A DNA stretch of 26,320 nt from contig NW_001865075.1 of NCBI RefSeq assembly GCF_000002865.3, positions 255,363 through 281,682 of the forward strand. The letters run 5' to 3'. This DNA comes from Monosiga brevicollis MX1 (taxonomy: Eukaryota > Opisthokonta > Choanoflagellata > Craspedida > Salpingoecidae). A program made the position numbers and the translations under genes. How positions within the stretch are numbered: position 1 is the stretch's first letter; each line of letters starts with the position of its first letter. Positions 1-7,572 of the stretch are shown here, one piece after another. The notes under the pieces were generated by a model that saw only the letters and a list, made by a program, of their open reading frames with translations, searched no databases and had not been told where the DNA came from.

Positions 1-64
1 TTTCCCCCCCCCCCCCCCCCGCCTCTCGCTCACCTTGCTGTTTTTGCCTCACACCACGACGCAG
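1..64 (+). other. 3' end of an ABCF2 intron with a poly-C tract
   Basis: The window begins inside an intron of the ABCF2 gene. A run of 17 C (4-20) and a C/T-rich stretch lead into the CAG acceptor at 62-64. The intron phase is 1, because one G from the missing upstream exon is needed to complete the first Gly codon. Confidence 0.7.
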
Positions 65-1672
65 GTCTGCTCGGTCCCAACGGTGCGGGCAAGTCGACAC
101 TCCTGACAGCCATTGCCGAACAGGATGTCCCCCTCCCCGACCACTTTGACATCTTTCACCTCAAGAAGGAGATTGACGCCACGGACCTGACGGCCCTGGA
201 AGCCGTTCTTGACGTCGATGCCGAGCGCAAGCGTCTGGAAGCTGAAGCTGAGCGCCTCATTGAGATGGACTTGGCCGAGTCGGACCGTCTCACCTCCATC
301 TACGAGCGTCTGGATGCCATGGATGCCTCCCTCGCTGAGGCCAAGGCTGCCAAGCTCCTCCATGGTCTTGGCTTCACCAAAGAGATGCAGGCCAAGAAGA
401 CCAAGGACTTTAGCGGTGGTTGGCGCATGCGTATCGCCCTCGCCCGTGCCCTCTTCATTCAGCCTTCCATCATGCTGCTCGACGAGCCCACCAACCACTT
501 GGATCTTGAGGCCTGTGTGTGGCTTGAGGAGGAGCTCAAGAACTACCCCGCTTGCCTCGTCATCATCTCCCACTCCCAGGATTTCCTCAACGGCGTCTGC
601 ACCAACATCATGCATCTCCAGAACCGCCACCTCAAGTATTACTCGGGTAACTACGACCAATACGTCAAGACCCGTGCTGAACTCGAGGAGAACCAGATGA
701 AGCGCTACCAACAGGAGCAAGATCAGATTGCCCACATGAAAAACTACATTGCTCGCTTCGGTCACGGTAGCGCCAAGCTGGCCCGTCAGGCCCAGTCCAA
801 GGAAAAGGTCCTGGCCAAGATGGTCGCCGGTGGTCTCACCGAAAAGGTGCAGGCTGATCACTCGATCGATTTCAAGTTCCCTGATTGCGGCAAGCTGCCC
901 CCGCCCGTGCTCATGGTTGAGAACGTCAGCTTCAAGTACCCTGGCACTGAAAAGTACCTCTACCGCAACCTGGACTTTGGCGTCGACCTTGACACCCGTC
1001 TTGCCCTGGTCGGCCCCAACGGTGCGGGCAAGTCCACCCTCCTCAAGCTCATCGTCGGTGAGCTCACCCCCACCGAGGGTCAGATTCGCCGCAACGCCCA
1101 TCTCCGCTTTGCCCGTTACCATCAGCATCTCGAGGATCAGCTCGACTTTTCCCTTTCCCCTATCACCTTTATGCAAAAGGAATTTCAGGAGGAACTCAAG
1201 GAGATTGAGGATGCCCGCAAGGCCGTCGGTCGCTTCGGCCTCACTGGCAAGATGCAGACCATGCCCATCGAGCAGCTGAGCGACGGCCAGCGCTCGCGCC
1301 TCATCTTCGCCTGGCTGGCCATGACCCGCCCTCACATGCTCATTCTTGACGAGCCTACTAACCACTTGGACATGGAAACCATCGACAGTCTGGCCCGTGC
1401 CATCTCTGGCTTCGAGGGCGGTGTCTTGCTTGTTAGTCACGACTTCCGTCTCATCGACCAGGTCGCTCAGCAGATCTGGATTGCAGAAAACGAGGTGCGT
1501 CCCCTTTTGCTCCCATCACTTGACGATTGACCTTTTGCTTGCCGGCGTTGTTCCTTGGCCATTTCTCACCACGCCGTCTTGTGACATTTTCACCGAGTAG
1601 ACCGTTACCCGTTGGGAGGGTGATATCTTGGCCTACAAGGAGCATCTGCGTCGCAAGCTCGAGGAGAACTGA
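65..1672 (+). CDS. ABCF2: ABC-F ATPase, ABCF2/Arb1-like (5' partial)
   Basis: This is a soluble twin-cassette ABC-F ATPase. The family acts on ribosomes in translation and ribosome biogenesis rather than in membranes. The window opens in an intron: a C/T-rich tract ends in CAG at 62-64 and the exon starts at 65, so the N-terminal exons lie outside. The first Walker A (GPNGAGKS) comes at once, followed by the signature FSGGWRMR (about 409-432), Walker [12 protein letters not shown] (from 475) and the inter-cassette linker with [17 protein letters not shown] (about 757-807). The second cassette has Walker A near 1012-1035, signature LSDGQRSR and a second LDEPTNHLD (about 1345). The exon ends at 1494 before GTGCGT. 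A 106-nt intron ends in TAG at 1600, and the last exon (1601-1672) encodes the typical tail [19 protein letters not shown]. The linker and tail fit animal ABCF2 better than ABCF1 or ABCF3. Both nucleotide sites look intact. Confidence 0.95.
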
Positions 1673-2476
1673 GCATGCCACTCCTCGGCTCAACCATTAA
1701 CATCCCTCAATCGCACCGCCGCGCGGCAGCGAGCGCACTGAGCTCAAGGAGACGAAGCAACCATTCTGTCCTGCTTTGACCCCAGTCCAGTTGGTTTTTG
1801 GACCTGCCTGTGGCATGCTTGCTTCATTTGCAAGACAATGGGGTGTGGATGAAGGCCGCTGTGGGGTGGGTTTTTTAGAGTGATTACCCTATAGCTTGTT
1901 GTGCGTTTACCGATGGGGTGTCAACGGCTTGGTGAGGCTCAGCTGTTCGGAACGTGATCAGCAATCTCGTGTGCGTGCGTATTGGCGTGTCATTGATGGG
2001 CGCGTCTGCGCACGTGTGTTGGCGCGATCACTTATTCGAGCGCGCATGGTCGTCTGCTCGCGAGCTACTTTGTTGCTATCGGTTCTCTCTTTTTGGTTTT
2101 TCTTTTGCTGTCTTTTGCGGCGAGCCGTGTGGCTCGCGCTTGTTCTCCCCTGCGTGGATCTGCTTTTGGTGTTGCTTTGTCTTAGCCAACGTGTTGTCGC
2201 TTTGAAGCGTTCTCTGTCCCGAAATGACGTGCGTGTCTGGATGGATCGAGCCTGTGAAGCACCAGGTCTCCCAAGACCTCAATTGAACCCTGTTCTGAAG
2301 CCGTTCATACGTCCTCCTTTCTTTTGTTGATCCCGCTTTGAGCTGTGGAAGCCCGTGTCGCATCGTCAAGTGTGAAGAGGCCGGTCACACGATTCGCTTG
2401 TTGTCTTGGTGTGTCATGAGTTTCAATCCTGGACCAATTCAATTGGTCGGGCTCGGCGTGCAGGAAAAAATTGGTT
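1673..2476. other. Convergent intergenic region, no gene seen
   Basis: About 800 bp lie between the stop of ABCF2 (+) and the stop of the convergent gene on the minus strand. They should hold both 3' untranslated regions. Open frames exist (for example 1896-2330) but show no motif, no coding-like composition and no convincing splice structure. I see no RNA gene or repeat here. Confidence 0.5.
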
Positions 2477-3775
2477 CTAATGATTCAGCCAGTGGGCCAG
2501 TTTGAGTGCGTCGTCAACCCCGCTCAGCGGGTAGGCGGACGCGCGGCTTCCACCGAATTCAGCCGAGCTATGTGCTTTTGTTGTTTGCCAGAGCGCTGGA
2601 TGCGGCGGTGCACCAGAAGGAGTTGGCCGCAGCTGGCTTGGAAACGCCGGTGATGCAGCATGCTGTGGAGCGGGACCACGGACCGGAGCCGGCATAGGAG
2701 TCCAGTGGGACGATGGCGGGGGCAGGTGCTGCCGATCCATGTGCTCAACTAGGTCCACAAGCGACAGCGTGCCCGGGGACGCCGCTCTTGGGTCAGCTAA
2801 CCAGGGCCGGTCTTGGGCCCGGAGACCGTTTTGCCCCGAGCTCGGCACTTGGGTCTCAAGCTGTTGTGGTCGAACATTCCCATCCATAACGGAAGGCGAC
2901 GGTGCCCTCTCATCAGATAAATGGGAGAAAGTGGGGGAGGAAGAGCCTGAGCGCTCTCTTGGGCCACCAAAGCCATGCGTGGCCTCGGTTTGCGTCTCGA
3001 TAGTTCGCTGCGGCAAAGGTTCAGTCTGCACCCCCGCCTCGAAGCGGGCGGGGCTCTTCGCGGGCGAGGTCGGGGCAATGCCCGAGGATGCGCGATTGCT
3101 CCCTTCTGCTGCATCCATCTCCAGATCAGCCACACACAAGCCACCCTGCGAGCCGCCGAGGGCCACTCCGCGCTCGTGAGGAGATCGCGATTGCTGCAGC
3201 TCATGGACGGCTTCCATAAGGCGCTCAATCTGTTGCTGCAGTGCAGCCACCTCCTGAGAGGGCACACTGGAGGGTACGAGGGGAGAAGCTTGGACAACAT
3301 TTCCACCGGCAATCCTTTGCTCGGGGGATGGCCGCCTTCTCGCATGGTCGTCGAGGCTGTGGCTCAGATACCTGGCGGTAGAGACTGGTGCAGGACGAGG
3401 ACCGACGTCCAGCGTTTCATAGCTGGGTGAGGCACGTTGGGAAGCTAATTGGCGCTGCGCTGAAGCCAGCTGCTCCAGCGCGCCCCGATACTCCTGGTCC
3501 AGGCGCGAAACTTCGTGCACCAGACGTGCAACCCGACGTTTGTCTTCCAGACACAGATCAGCGAGGCTGGCATTGCTGCGTCGAGGCGGGGACGAAGTTC
3601 GCCGCGCTATTGACGGTGCCCGGCTATGCTGCTCCCGACCCACGGCTGCAGCCGCCTTGTGCCCACCTGACCCCCGAGCCCGATTCTTGCTAGGCACGGC
3701 CACGCTCGCAGCAGCTGCCGGCTCCCGCAACGAGGCGACCCAGCCCAACTCCACACCACTACTCCCCACCGCCAT
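2477..3775 (-). CDS. Disordered protein with a short N-terminal coiled coil (hypothetical)
   Basis: This is an uninterrupted 432-codon frame. It is long for chance in this composition, and it starts at an ATG (3775) just after an A/T-rich promoter-like stretch (3790-3835). The first 65 residues are Ala/Ser/Arg-rich. Residues about 70-115 form an amphipathic, heptad-like helix around LADLCLEDKRRVARLVHEV. The rest is Pro/Ser-rich and probably disordered, with a second short helical stretch (EVAALQQQIERLMEAVHELQ, about residues 175-194). The segment LCLEDKRRVARL reminds me of a conserved stretch of the animal protein hinderin (KIAA1328). That is a memory-based resemblance, not a demonstrated homology. 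No catalytic motif, signal peptide or membrane segment is visible. The function is unknown. Confidence 0.6.
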   Translation of the reverse strand: MAVGSSGVELGWVASLREPAAAASVAVPSKNRARGSGGHKAAAAVGREQHSRAPSIARRTSSPPRRSNASLADLCLEDKRRVARLVHEVSRLDQEYRGALEQLASAQRQLASQRASPSYETLDVGPRPAPVSTARYLSHSLDDHARRRPSPEQRIAGGNVVQASPLVPSSVPSQEVAALQQQIERLMEAVHELQQSRSPHERGVALGGSQGGLCVADLEMDAAEGSNRASSGIAPTSPAKSPARFEAGVQTEPLPQRTIETQTEATHGFGGPRERSGSSSPTFSHLSDERAPSPSVMDGNVRPQQLETQVPSSGQNGLRAQDRPWLADPRAASPGTLSLVDLVEHMDRQHLPPPSSHWTPMPAPVRGPAPQHAASPAFPSQLRPTPSGAPPHPALWQTTKAHSSAEFGGSRASAYPLSGVDDALKLAHWLNH

Positions 3776-3870
3776 TGCCGTTCAAATTCTAAAAAAAAAT
3801 TTAAAAAAATGGAAAAAAAATGAAAAAATTTAAAAGCAGCGAAAAAGGAGGGGGAGACAAGGGCGCCGGT

Positions 3871-3882
3871 ACATATATATGT
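3871..3882. promoter_or_regulatory. TATA-like palindrome upstream of the first tRNA-Asp
   Basis: ACATATATATGT is a 12-bp perfect palindrome ending 28 bp before the first tRNA. Comparable TATA-like elements precede the other copies: GTATAC at 4035-4040, and GCCTTTATAT at 4221-4230 and 4403-4412, all about 40-50 bp upstream. They suggest an upstream TATA contribution to Pol III initiation in addition to the internal A and B boxes. Confidence 0.4.
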
Positions 3883-3909
3883 GGTTATATTGCTTCAACT
3901 GTCAGATCA

Positions 3910-3981
3910 TCTCCGATAGTATAGTGGCTAGTATCCCTGCCTGTCACGCAGGAGACCTGGGTTCGATTCCCAGTCGGAGAG
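3910..3981 (+). tRNA. tRNA-Asp (GTC), copy 1
   Basis: A 72-nt cloverleaf. The acceptor stem TCTCCGA pairs with TCGGAGA and the discriminator is G. The D-arm contains the A box, the anticodon stem CCTGC/GCAGG carries the loop CTGTCAC with anticodon GTC, and the T-arm CTGGG/CCCAG has TTCGATT (B box). No intron and no encoded CCA, as usual in eukaryotes. Identical over its full length to the three copies downstream. Confidence 0.97.
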
Positions 3982-3988
3982 CTTAATA

Positions 3989-3993
3989 TTTTT
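3989..3993 (+). terminator. Pol III T-run after tRNA-Asp copy 1
   Basis: Five T residues, 8 nt after the tRNA end. Confidence 0.7.
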
Positions 3994-4079
3994 GCTTGGT
4001 AATATTTTTGCTGACATTTTATCAATTCCGCAAAGTATACCATTTTTATGTAAAAGTATCGTGCTCAAATGTAAGAACA

Positions 4080-4151
4080 TCTCCGATAGTATAGTGGCTA
4101 GTATCCCTGCCTGTCACGCAGGAGACCTGGGTTCGATTCCCAGTCGGAGAG
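4080..4151 (+). tRNA. tRNA-Asp (GTC), copy 2
   Basis: Identical in all 72 positions to copy 1 and spaced 170 bp start to start. The flanks differ apart from GAACA just upstream and GCATCAA at the 3' end (both shared with copies 3 and 4), so the conservation is confined to the gene. Confidence 0.97.
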
Positions 4152-4160
4152 CATCAAATC

Positions 4161-4165
4161 TTTTT
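4161..4165 (+). terminator. Pol III T-run after tRNA-Asp copy 2
   Basis: Five T residues, 10 nt after the tRNA end. Confidence 0.7.
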
Positions 4166-4270
4166 GCTGCGGCTTCAGTTACCAAAGTTTGTGTTTTTTT
4201 CTCTGATAAGGATACCAAACGCCTTTATATACTATTTTATGCCTCATCATTGTCAGCTGATGCGCGAACA

Positions 4271-4342
4271 TCTCCGATAGTATAGTGGCTAGTATCCCTG
4301 CCTGTCACGCAGGAGACCTGGGTTCGATTCCCAGTCGGAGAG
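4271..4342 (+). tRNA. tRNA-Asp (GTC), copy 3
   Basis: Identical to copies 1, 2 and 4, with anticodon GTC in loop CTGTCAC. It starts 191 bp after copy 2. An upstream GCCTTTATAT element (4221-4230) is shared with copy 4. Confidence 0.97.
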
Positions 4343-4351
4343 CATCAATTC

Positions 4352-4356
4352 TTTTT
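4352..4356 (+). terminator. Pol III T-run after tRNA-Asp copy 3
   Basis: Five T residues, 10 nt after the tRNA end. Confidence 0.7.
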
Positions 4357-4450
4357 GCATCTCTTCGGTGTCAGACGGATTTTGAAGCTGTGGCTGGCCT
4401 GTGCCTTTATATGTGAATTTACGCGCCACGTGTTCGTCAATGCGAGAACA

Positions 4451-4522
4451 TCTCCGATAGTATAGTGGCTAGTATCCCTGCCTGTCACGCAGGAGACCTG
4501 GGTTCGATTCCCAGTCGGAGAG
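4451..4522 (+). tRNA. tRNA-Asp (GTC), copy 4
   Basis: Last member of the cluster, identical to the others and starting 180 bp after copy 3. The flanking GAACA upstream and GCATCAAT at the 3' end are shared with copy 3, which suggests that copies 3 and 4 are the most recent duplicates. Confidence 0.97.
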
Positions 4523-4530
4523 CATCAATC

Positions 4531-4537
4531 TTTTTTT
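4531..4537 (+). terminator. Pol III T-run after tRNA-Asp copy 4
   Basis: Seven T residues, 9 nt after the tRNA end. This is the longest terminator of the cluster. Confidence 0.75.
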
Positions 4538-4964
4538 GTTTTTGCCCCCGATGAGCCGTCGGTTCGACCGGGAGGTAAATGAGCGATTGGTTGAGGGCGG
4601 TGCCCTGCCAGGCATGCTCCTCCTGTTTCACTTTTGCTTTTGTTGTTATTTCTGACTCACCGCCTGGTTTGCGCGCTGTGATGACTGTTCAATAACGCTT
4701 TTCACCGAGTGCCGTAATTTCGTCTTATTTTTGCGCTTATTTTGCGCTTATTTTTTTGCGCGATGCTCTTGTCCGTTTTTCCTGCAACGGGCTTTGAGCG
4801 CGCGTACTCCCTGGGATGGCGGGCGTGCCCGACCTACGCCTGTCAAGCTACTAGCCTTTCTTCACGTCTGAACGGTGTTTACAAAGCACCAGGCCCCAAT
4901 GGGATTATGTTCAGTTAAAATTTGCATTCACCAGGTCCGATTTGTTTTCTGAAAGGGATTTGTG

Positions 4965-4983
4965 TAAAGATCAGGGTATCGTC
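4965..4983 (+). repeat. Inverted repeat, left arm (19 bp)
   Basis: TAAAGATCAGGGTATCGTC at 4965-4983 is the exact reverse complement of 5338-5356. The arms enclose 354 bp. The match stops sharply on both sides. Confidence 0.85.
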
Positions 4984-5246
4984 ATACGAGCTGGCCCCAC
5001 CATGCCCCAGTGCGGTGTGTTGGCTATCGCATGCAAAAGGAACGGAGACGCTGGCTTGTGAGAGCGAAAAGTTATGCTGTTTGCCACAGGTCTGGGTGGC
5101 CTCAAATTTTAGCGGTCCAAAAAAAGAAAGGTTGCGAAAACAGAAGAAACTCGTCGAACGTTGTCACCACAATCTTTTTGGCGTGACATGGCTGCCCCAC
5201 TTTGCGTGCGTACCGTGCGGCTATTGAGCTCGGGTTTTGAGCAGGA

Positions 5247-5260
5247 GGCTCGGAAGAGCC
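5247..5260. repeat. Small perfect hairpin
   Basis: GGCTC, a GGAA loop, then GAGCC. It lies inside the interval bounded by the 19-bp inverted repeats. No T-run follows directly, so it is not an obvious terminator. Confidence 0.4.
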
Positions 5261-5337
5261 GGGCTTCAAAAGTCATTTTCTGGCCCATACACCCCAGGAA
5301 TCACCAAAAACGGCCCATATCTCAGTTCGGCCAAAAC

Positions 5338-5356
5338 GACGATACCCTGATCTTTA
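5338..5356 (-). repeat. Inverted repeat, right arm (19 bp)
   Basis: Perfect reverse complement of 4965-4983. The enclosed 354 bp carry no recognisable transposase or coding sequence, so if this is a mobile element it is non-autonomous. It could also be a chance or hairpin-derived repeat. Confidence 0.85.
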
Positions 5357-5834
5357 ATTGAACCTTACACATTTGACATCGAGCAAACTCTTGAAAGAGG
5401 GCATTACATGGTTGAAGCTCGCCTCTTTGCTCTGATCATGTTTTTGGACGAGTGTTTGAGTGGCATCTGAGTTCCGGTGCAAAGCTTATACGAAGGTGCA
5501 AAGCTAAATTAAGCTAGAAAAGCTCAACAAACGGCAACACAGTTTAGTGGTCCCTTTGCCGCAGTCCCGGTTGGCTCACCCGCGTTTGCTCGCACGCTCC
5601 ACACCGCCTTGTCTCGTTGCTCCTCTCCATCATCATCGTCATCGACATGATCTCCATGGCGCATGACAGTGGGATCGAGCTGGCTCACAATAGCTCCAGC
5701 ACCAGACGCTTGCATTGTCGCTAGACGGTGATCTGCACAGGCTGCTATGTTGCACAGCACCTTGCATAAGCTTCACATGACACGCGCGGAAATTACAAGA
5801 ACTAAAGTACCATGCACCCAGAAACACCTACATG

Positions 5835-6436
5835 CTAGTTGAACTTTTGCAACCACTCTTGAGCTTGGCGTCTGCCTTCGGGTGTATCAATGATCTCGGC
5901 GATGTCAGGGCGCTCATGTTGAAGCTGTGCCATCATGGCATCATGGTCAGGTGCAGCAGCTGCAGCTGCTTCGGCCCGGTGAGCAGGCTAAAGTGGCAAA
6001 GCAAACCAGCAGAGAGTTAAAAGCTCAAGACGACGCCACCCAAGATGAACCATCAGCGCATTGTTACCGGAACGAGGAATTCTGGAATACTGACAAGCTC
6101 TGCTGCGGGGCGAAGCGCAGGACTTTCTGCTACAAGATCACGGGCAGCATTGATGGGGTCAGAGTGGCCACCTTCGTGACGGCGGCACTCGTGATAATGA
6201 TGCGACCAGCCCTCCTGGCACTTGAAACAAAAGGCATCACACTTTTCGCATTTCGTACCTGGAACAGCGTCCGAATTGCCATTCGCACCAGCAAGATCGC
6301 GAACAACGTTGAAAAAGCCCGAGTGGCCACCTTTATGATTGCGGCACTCATGATGGTTGTGTGGCCACATCTCTTCGCATTTGAAGCATAACTCCCTGCA
6401 CTTTTCACATCTCGTTCCTGGAACGGGTTTGCCCAT
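5835..6436 (-). CDS. Unrecognised protein with two tandem Cys/His (zinc-binding-like) modules
   Basis: Two-exon model: 6436-6068, an 80-nt intron 6067-5988 (donor GTAACA, acceptor TTTAG, phase 0), then 5987-5835, giving 173 aa. Residues 5-49 and 58-102 are copies of one module with a 53-residue period. Each has C-x2-C, three residues, then CFKC, a Trp with W-x-H, then HECR-x-H, GGHS and a final RDL. Both copies keep every Cys and His (C10, C13, C17, C20, H26, H29, C31, H34, H38; C63, C66, C70, C73, H79, H82, C84, H87, H91). The spacing is enough for one or two zinc ions per module and loosely recalls the second half of a ZZ-type finger, but I do not recognise a family. Exon 2 adds an Ala run and the helical tail DTPEGRRQAQEWLQKFN. 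A TTTATAAA motif lies near 6578-6585, upstream of the start. The donor is weak, so the tail is less certain than the modules. Confidence 0.65.
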
Positions 6437-6439
6437 CTT

Positions 6440-6471
6440 GCCGTCGAACAGAGAAGCCGTCGAACAGAGAA
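6440..6471. repeat. 16-bp tandem duplication just upstream of the Cys/His gene
   Basis: GCCGTCGAACAGAGAA occurs twice in direct succession (6440-6455 and 6456-6471). It ends 4 bp before the start codon of the minus-strand gene, so it lies in its 5' untranslated region. Confidence 0.9.
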
Positions 6472-6577
6472 AGTGTGCTTCGCTTGTTGATCTTCGCTCG
6501 AACTTTGGGTATCAACAGGAAAGAAGAAAAATGCCAGTCATTGGCGGCTCGACACCACGACAAACGCCTGGCTGAGT

Positions 6578-6585
6578 TTATAAAA
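6578..6585. promoter_or_regulatory. Possible TATA box of the Cys/His gene
   Basis: TTTATAAA (self-complementary) sits about 140 bp upstream of the minus-strand start at 6436. Position and sequence suit a core promoter, but no start-site data support it. Confidence 0.3.
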
Positions 6586-6827
6586 GCATGACTCTGCTTG
6601 TGACAAGCTGCTGTCAACGACTGAAGCTCGGCTTGCTTGCTTGCTCGAAGCTGAAAACGAGGCTTGAATTAATGAAGTGTGCATACACGCAGTGTCAAGT
6701 CGCTTCACAGGCGCCATTCACAAGCCACCTCAGCAAGAATCAAAATGGCCCTACCGCAATAAGACGTGGCTATTGCTTCTCCAAAGCATGAATTCGAGTC
6801 CGCAGTAACATACTAGACGAAGAAATG

Positions 6828-6877
6828 TGTGTAAGCTCGAGGTTTGATTTGCGCAAATCAACCCTCGAGCTTACACA
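6828..6877. repeat. 50-bp near-perfect palindrome
   Basis: Two 25-bp arms meet at 6852/6853 with no spacer. Only one pair fails (6843 against 6862). Each arm includes CTCGAG, and the centre is GATTTGCGCAAATC. As RNA or single-stranded DNA it could form a 25-bp hairpin or cruciform. Confidence 0.95.
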
Positions 6878-7094
6878 TGCTTTCTCTCCACAAAAACATA
6901 AAACGCCACAAGACTGTATCGATTTGAGCTTGGGGGAGTGAGTGGGGTTGCCACTTTGGCAAGACCATCTTGTGTTTGTGAGTAGCCTTTGAAATTTGAT
7001 CTGTCTTATCAGGCTGCTCGTAGAGCCCAAACTGTAGCCTTGACTGCGCCAGGCAATGCTGATATCGATGTGGTACAGCTTTGGCGTCAGAAAC

Positions 7095-7146
7095 GGCAGC
7101 TGGGCCCCTGATCTCATACTTTGTCGCACGTCGAGAACAAGCACAC
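7095..7146. repeat. Diverged direct repeat, copy A
   Basis: Aligns without gaps, at roughly three identical positions in four, to 7246-7297 (offset 151 bp). The best conserved core is GTCGCACGTC. Read on the minus strand, both copies are open in the same frame and give similar peptides ending in LPF. Confidence 0.6.
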
Positions 7147-7245
7147 CCCACCACCCTCTCTATGTGCTTCTTTCGAAGGCCATAATATTATTACATTAGT
7201 ACCCCCAAACTGAAAACAAAAGCGCTTTCGGGCCCAATGCCAAAT

Positions 7246-7297
7246 GGCAGCCAGGCGCCTGGCCTCAGATTTCGTCGCACGTCAAAACCAAGCACGC
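7246..7297. repeat. Diverged direct repeat, copy B
   Basis: Partner of 7095-7146. Similarity fades quickly on both sides apart from GCTTT further out, consistent with an old short tandem duplication or two remnants of one element. Confidence 0.6.
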
Positions 7298-7572
7298 TGC
7301 ACCTTCGACATGAGCTTGAGATGCTCGGTGTGAAGTCCAAATCCACCTTGGTCCATCCTGCGACATTCCACTGGCATGAGTGGCTCCATGAGTGAGGGAC
7401 TCCACCCCAACAACGCCAGTCCGAACATTCAAAAATATAGTCAGACGAACTCTTAGTGTGTGTGCTTTTGTGAAGCACTTTTGCTTTTGTTCTGCTTGTT
7501 TGGGTTTTGATTCAGTGAACCAGTTTACAAGCAGCGCTGATCAGAACAGCAGGAGCGACGACCACCGCCGAC

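Larger units (their letters stand above)
4538..5834. other. Gene-poor region with an inverted repeat
   Basis: About 1.3 kb follow the tRNA cluster. No open frame here has recognisable motifs or convincing splice structure. It contains a near-duplicated TTTTTGCGCTTA-type stretch around 4728-4760, a 19-bp inverted repeat (4965-4983 with 5338-5356) and a small hairpin (5247-5260). The right end must hold the 3' untranslated region of the minus-strand Cys/His gene. Confidence 0.5.
6437..7572. other. Divergent intergenic region with repeats
   Basis: About 1.1 kb separate the divergent Cys/His and PARP-like genes. It contains the 16-bp tandem duplication, a possible TATA box, a 50-bp palindrome (6828-6877) and a diverged direct repeat (7095-7146 and 7246-7297). 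Minus-strand frames at 6770-7144 and 7191-7478 share a short similar segment because of that repeat, but neither has convincing gene structure. An A/T-rich AAAAATATAG at about 7430-7439 could be part of the PARP-like gene promoter. Confidence 0.5.

Noticed and set aside
49-1440. 463-codon open frame on the minus strand
   Set aside because: It is antisense to the ABCF2 exon, whose protein is unmistakable; the long frame is a by-product of codon bias.
1896-2330. 144-codon open frame downstream of ABCF2
   Set aside because: No motif, no splice context and atypical composition (Cys/Leu/Arg-rich); probably untranslated or intergenic.
4965-5356. CRISPR or attachment-site interpretation of the repeats
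   Set aside because: Only one inverted pair exists, the genes around are eukaryotic and intron-bearing, and there is no array periodicity or integrase.
4922-5361. Two short open frames inside the inverted-repeat interval
   Set aside because: No transposase-like or other recognisable sequence; too short to support without homologs.
5927-6391. 154-codon plus-strand open frame
   Set aside because: It is antisense to the tandem Cys/His gene, and its internal similarity is simply the complement of that repeat.
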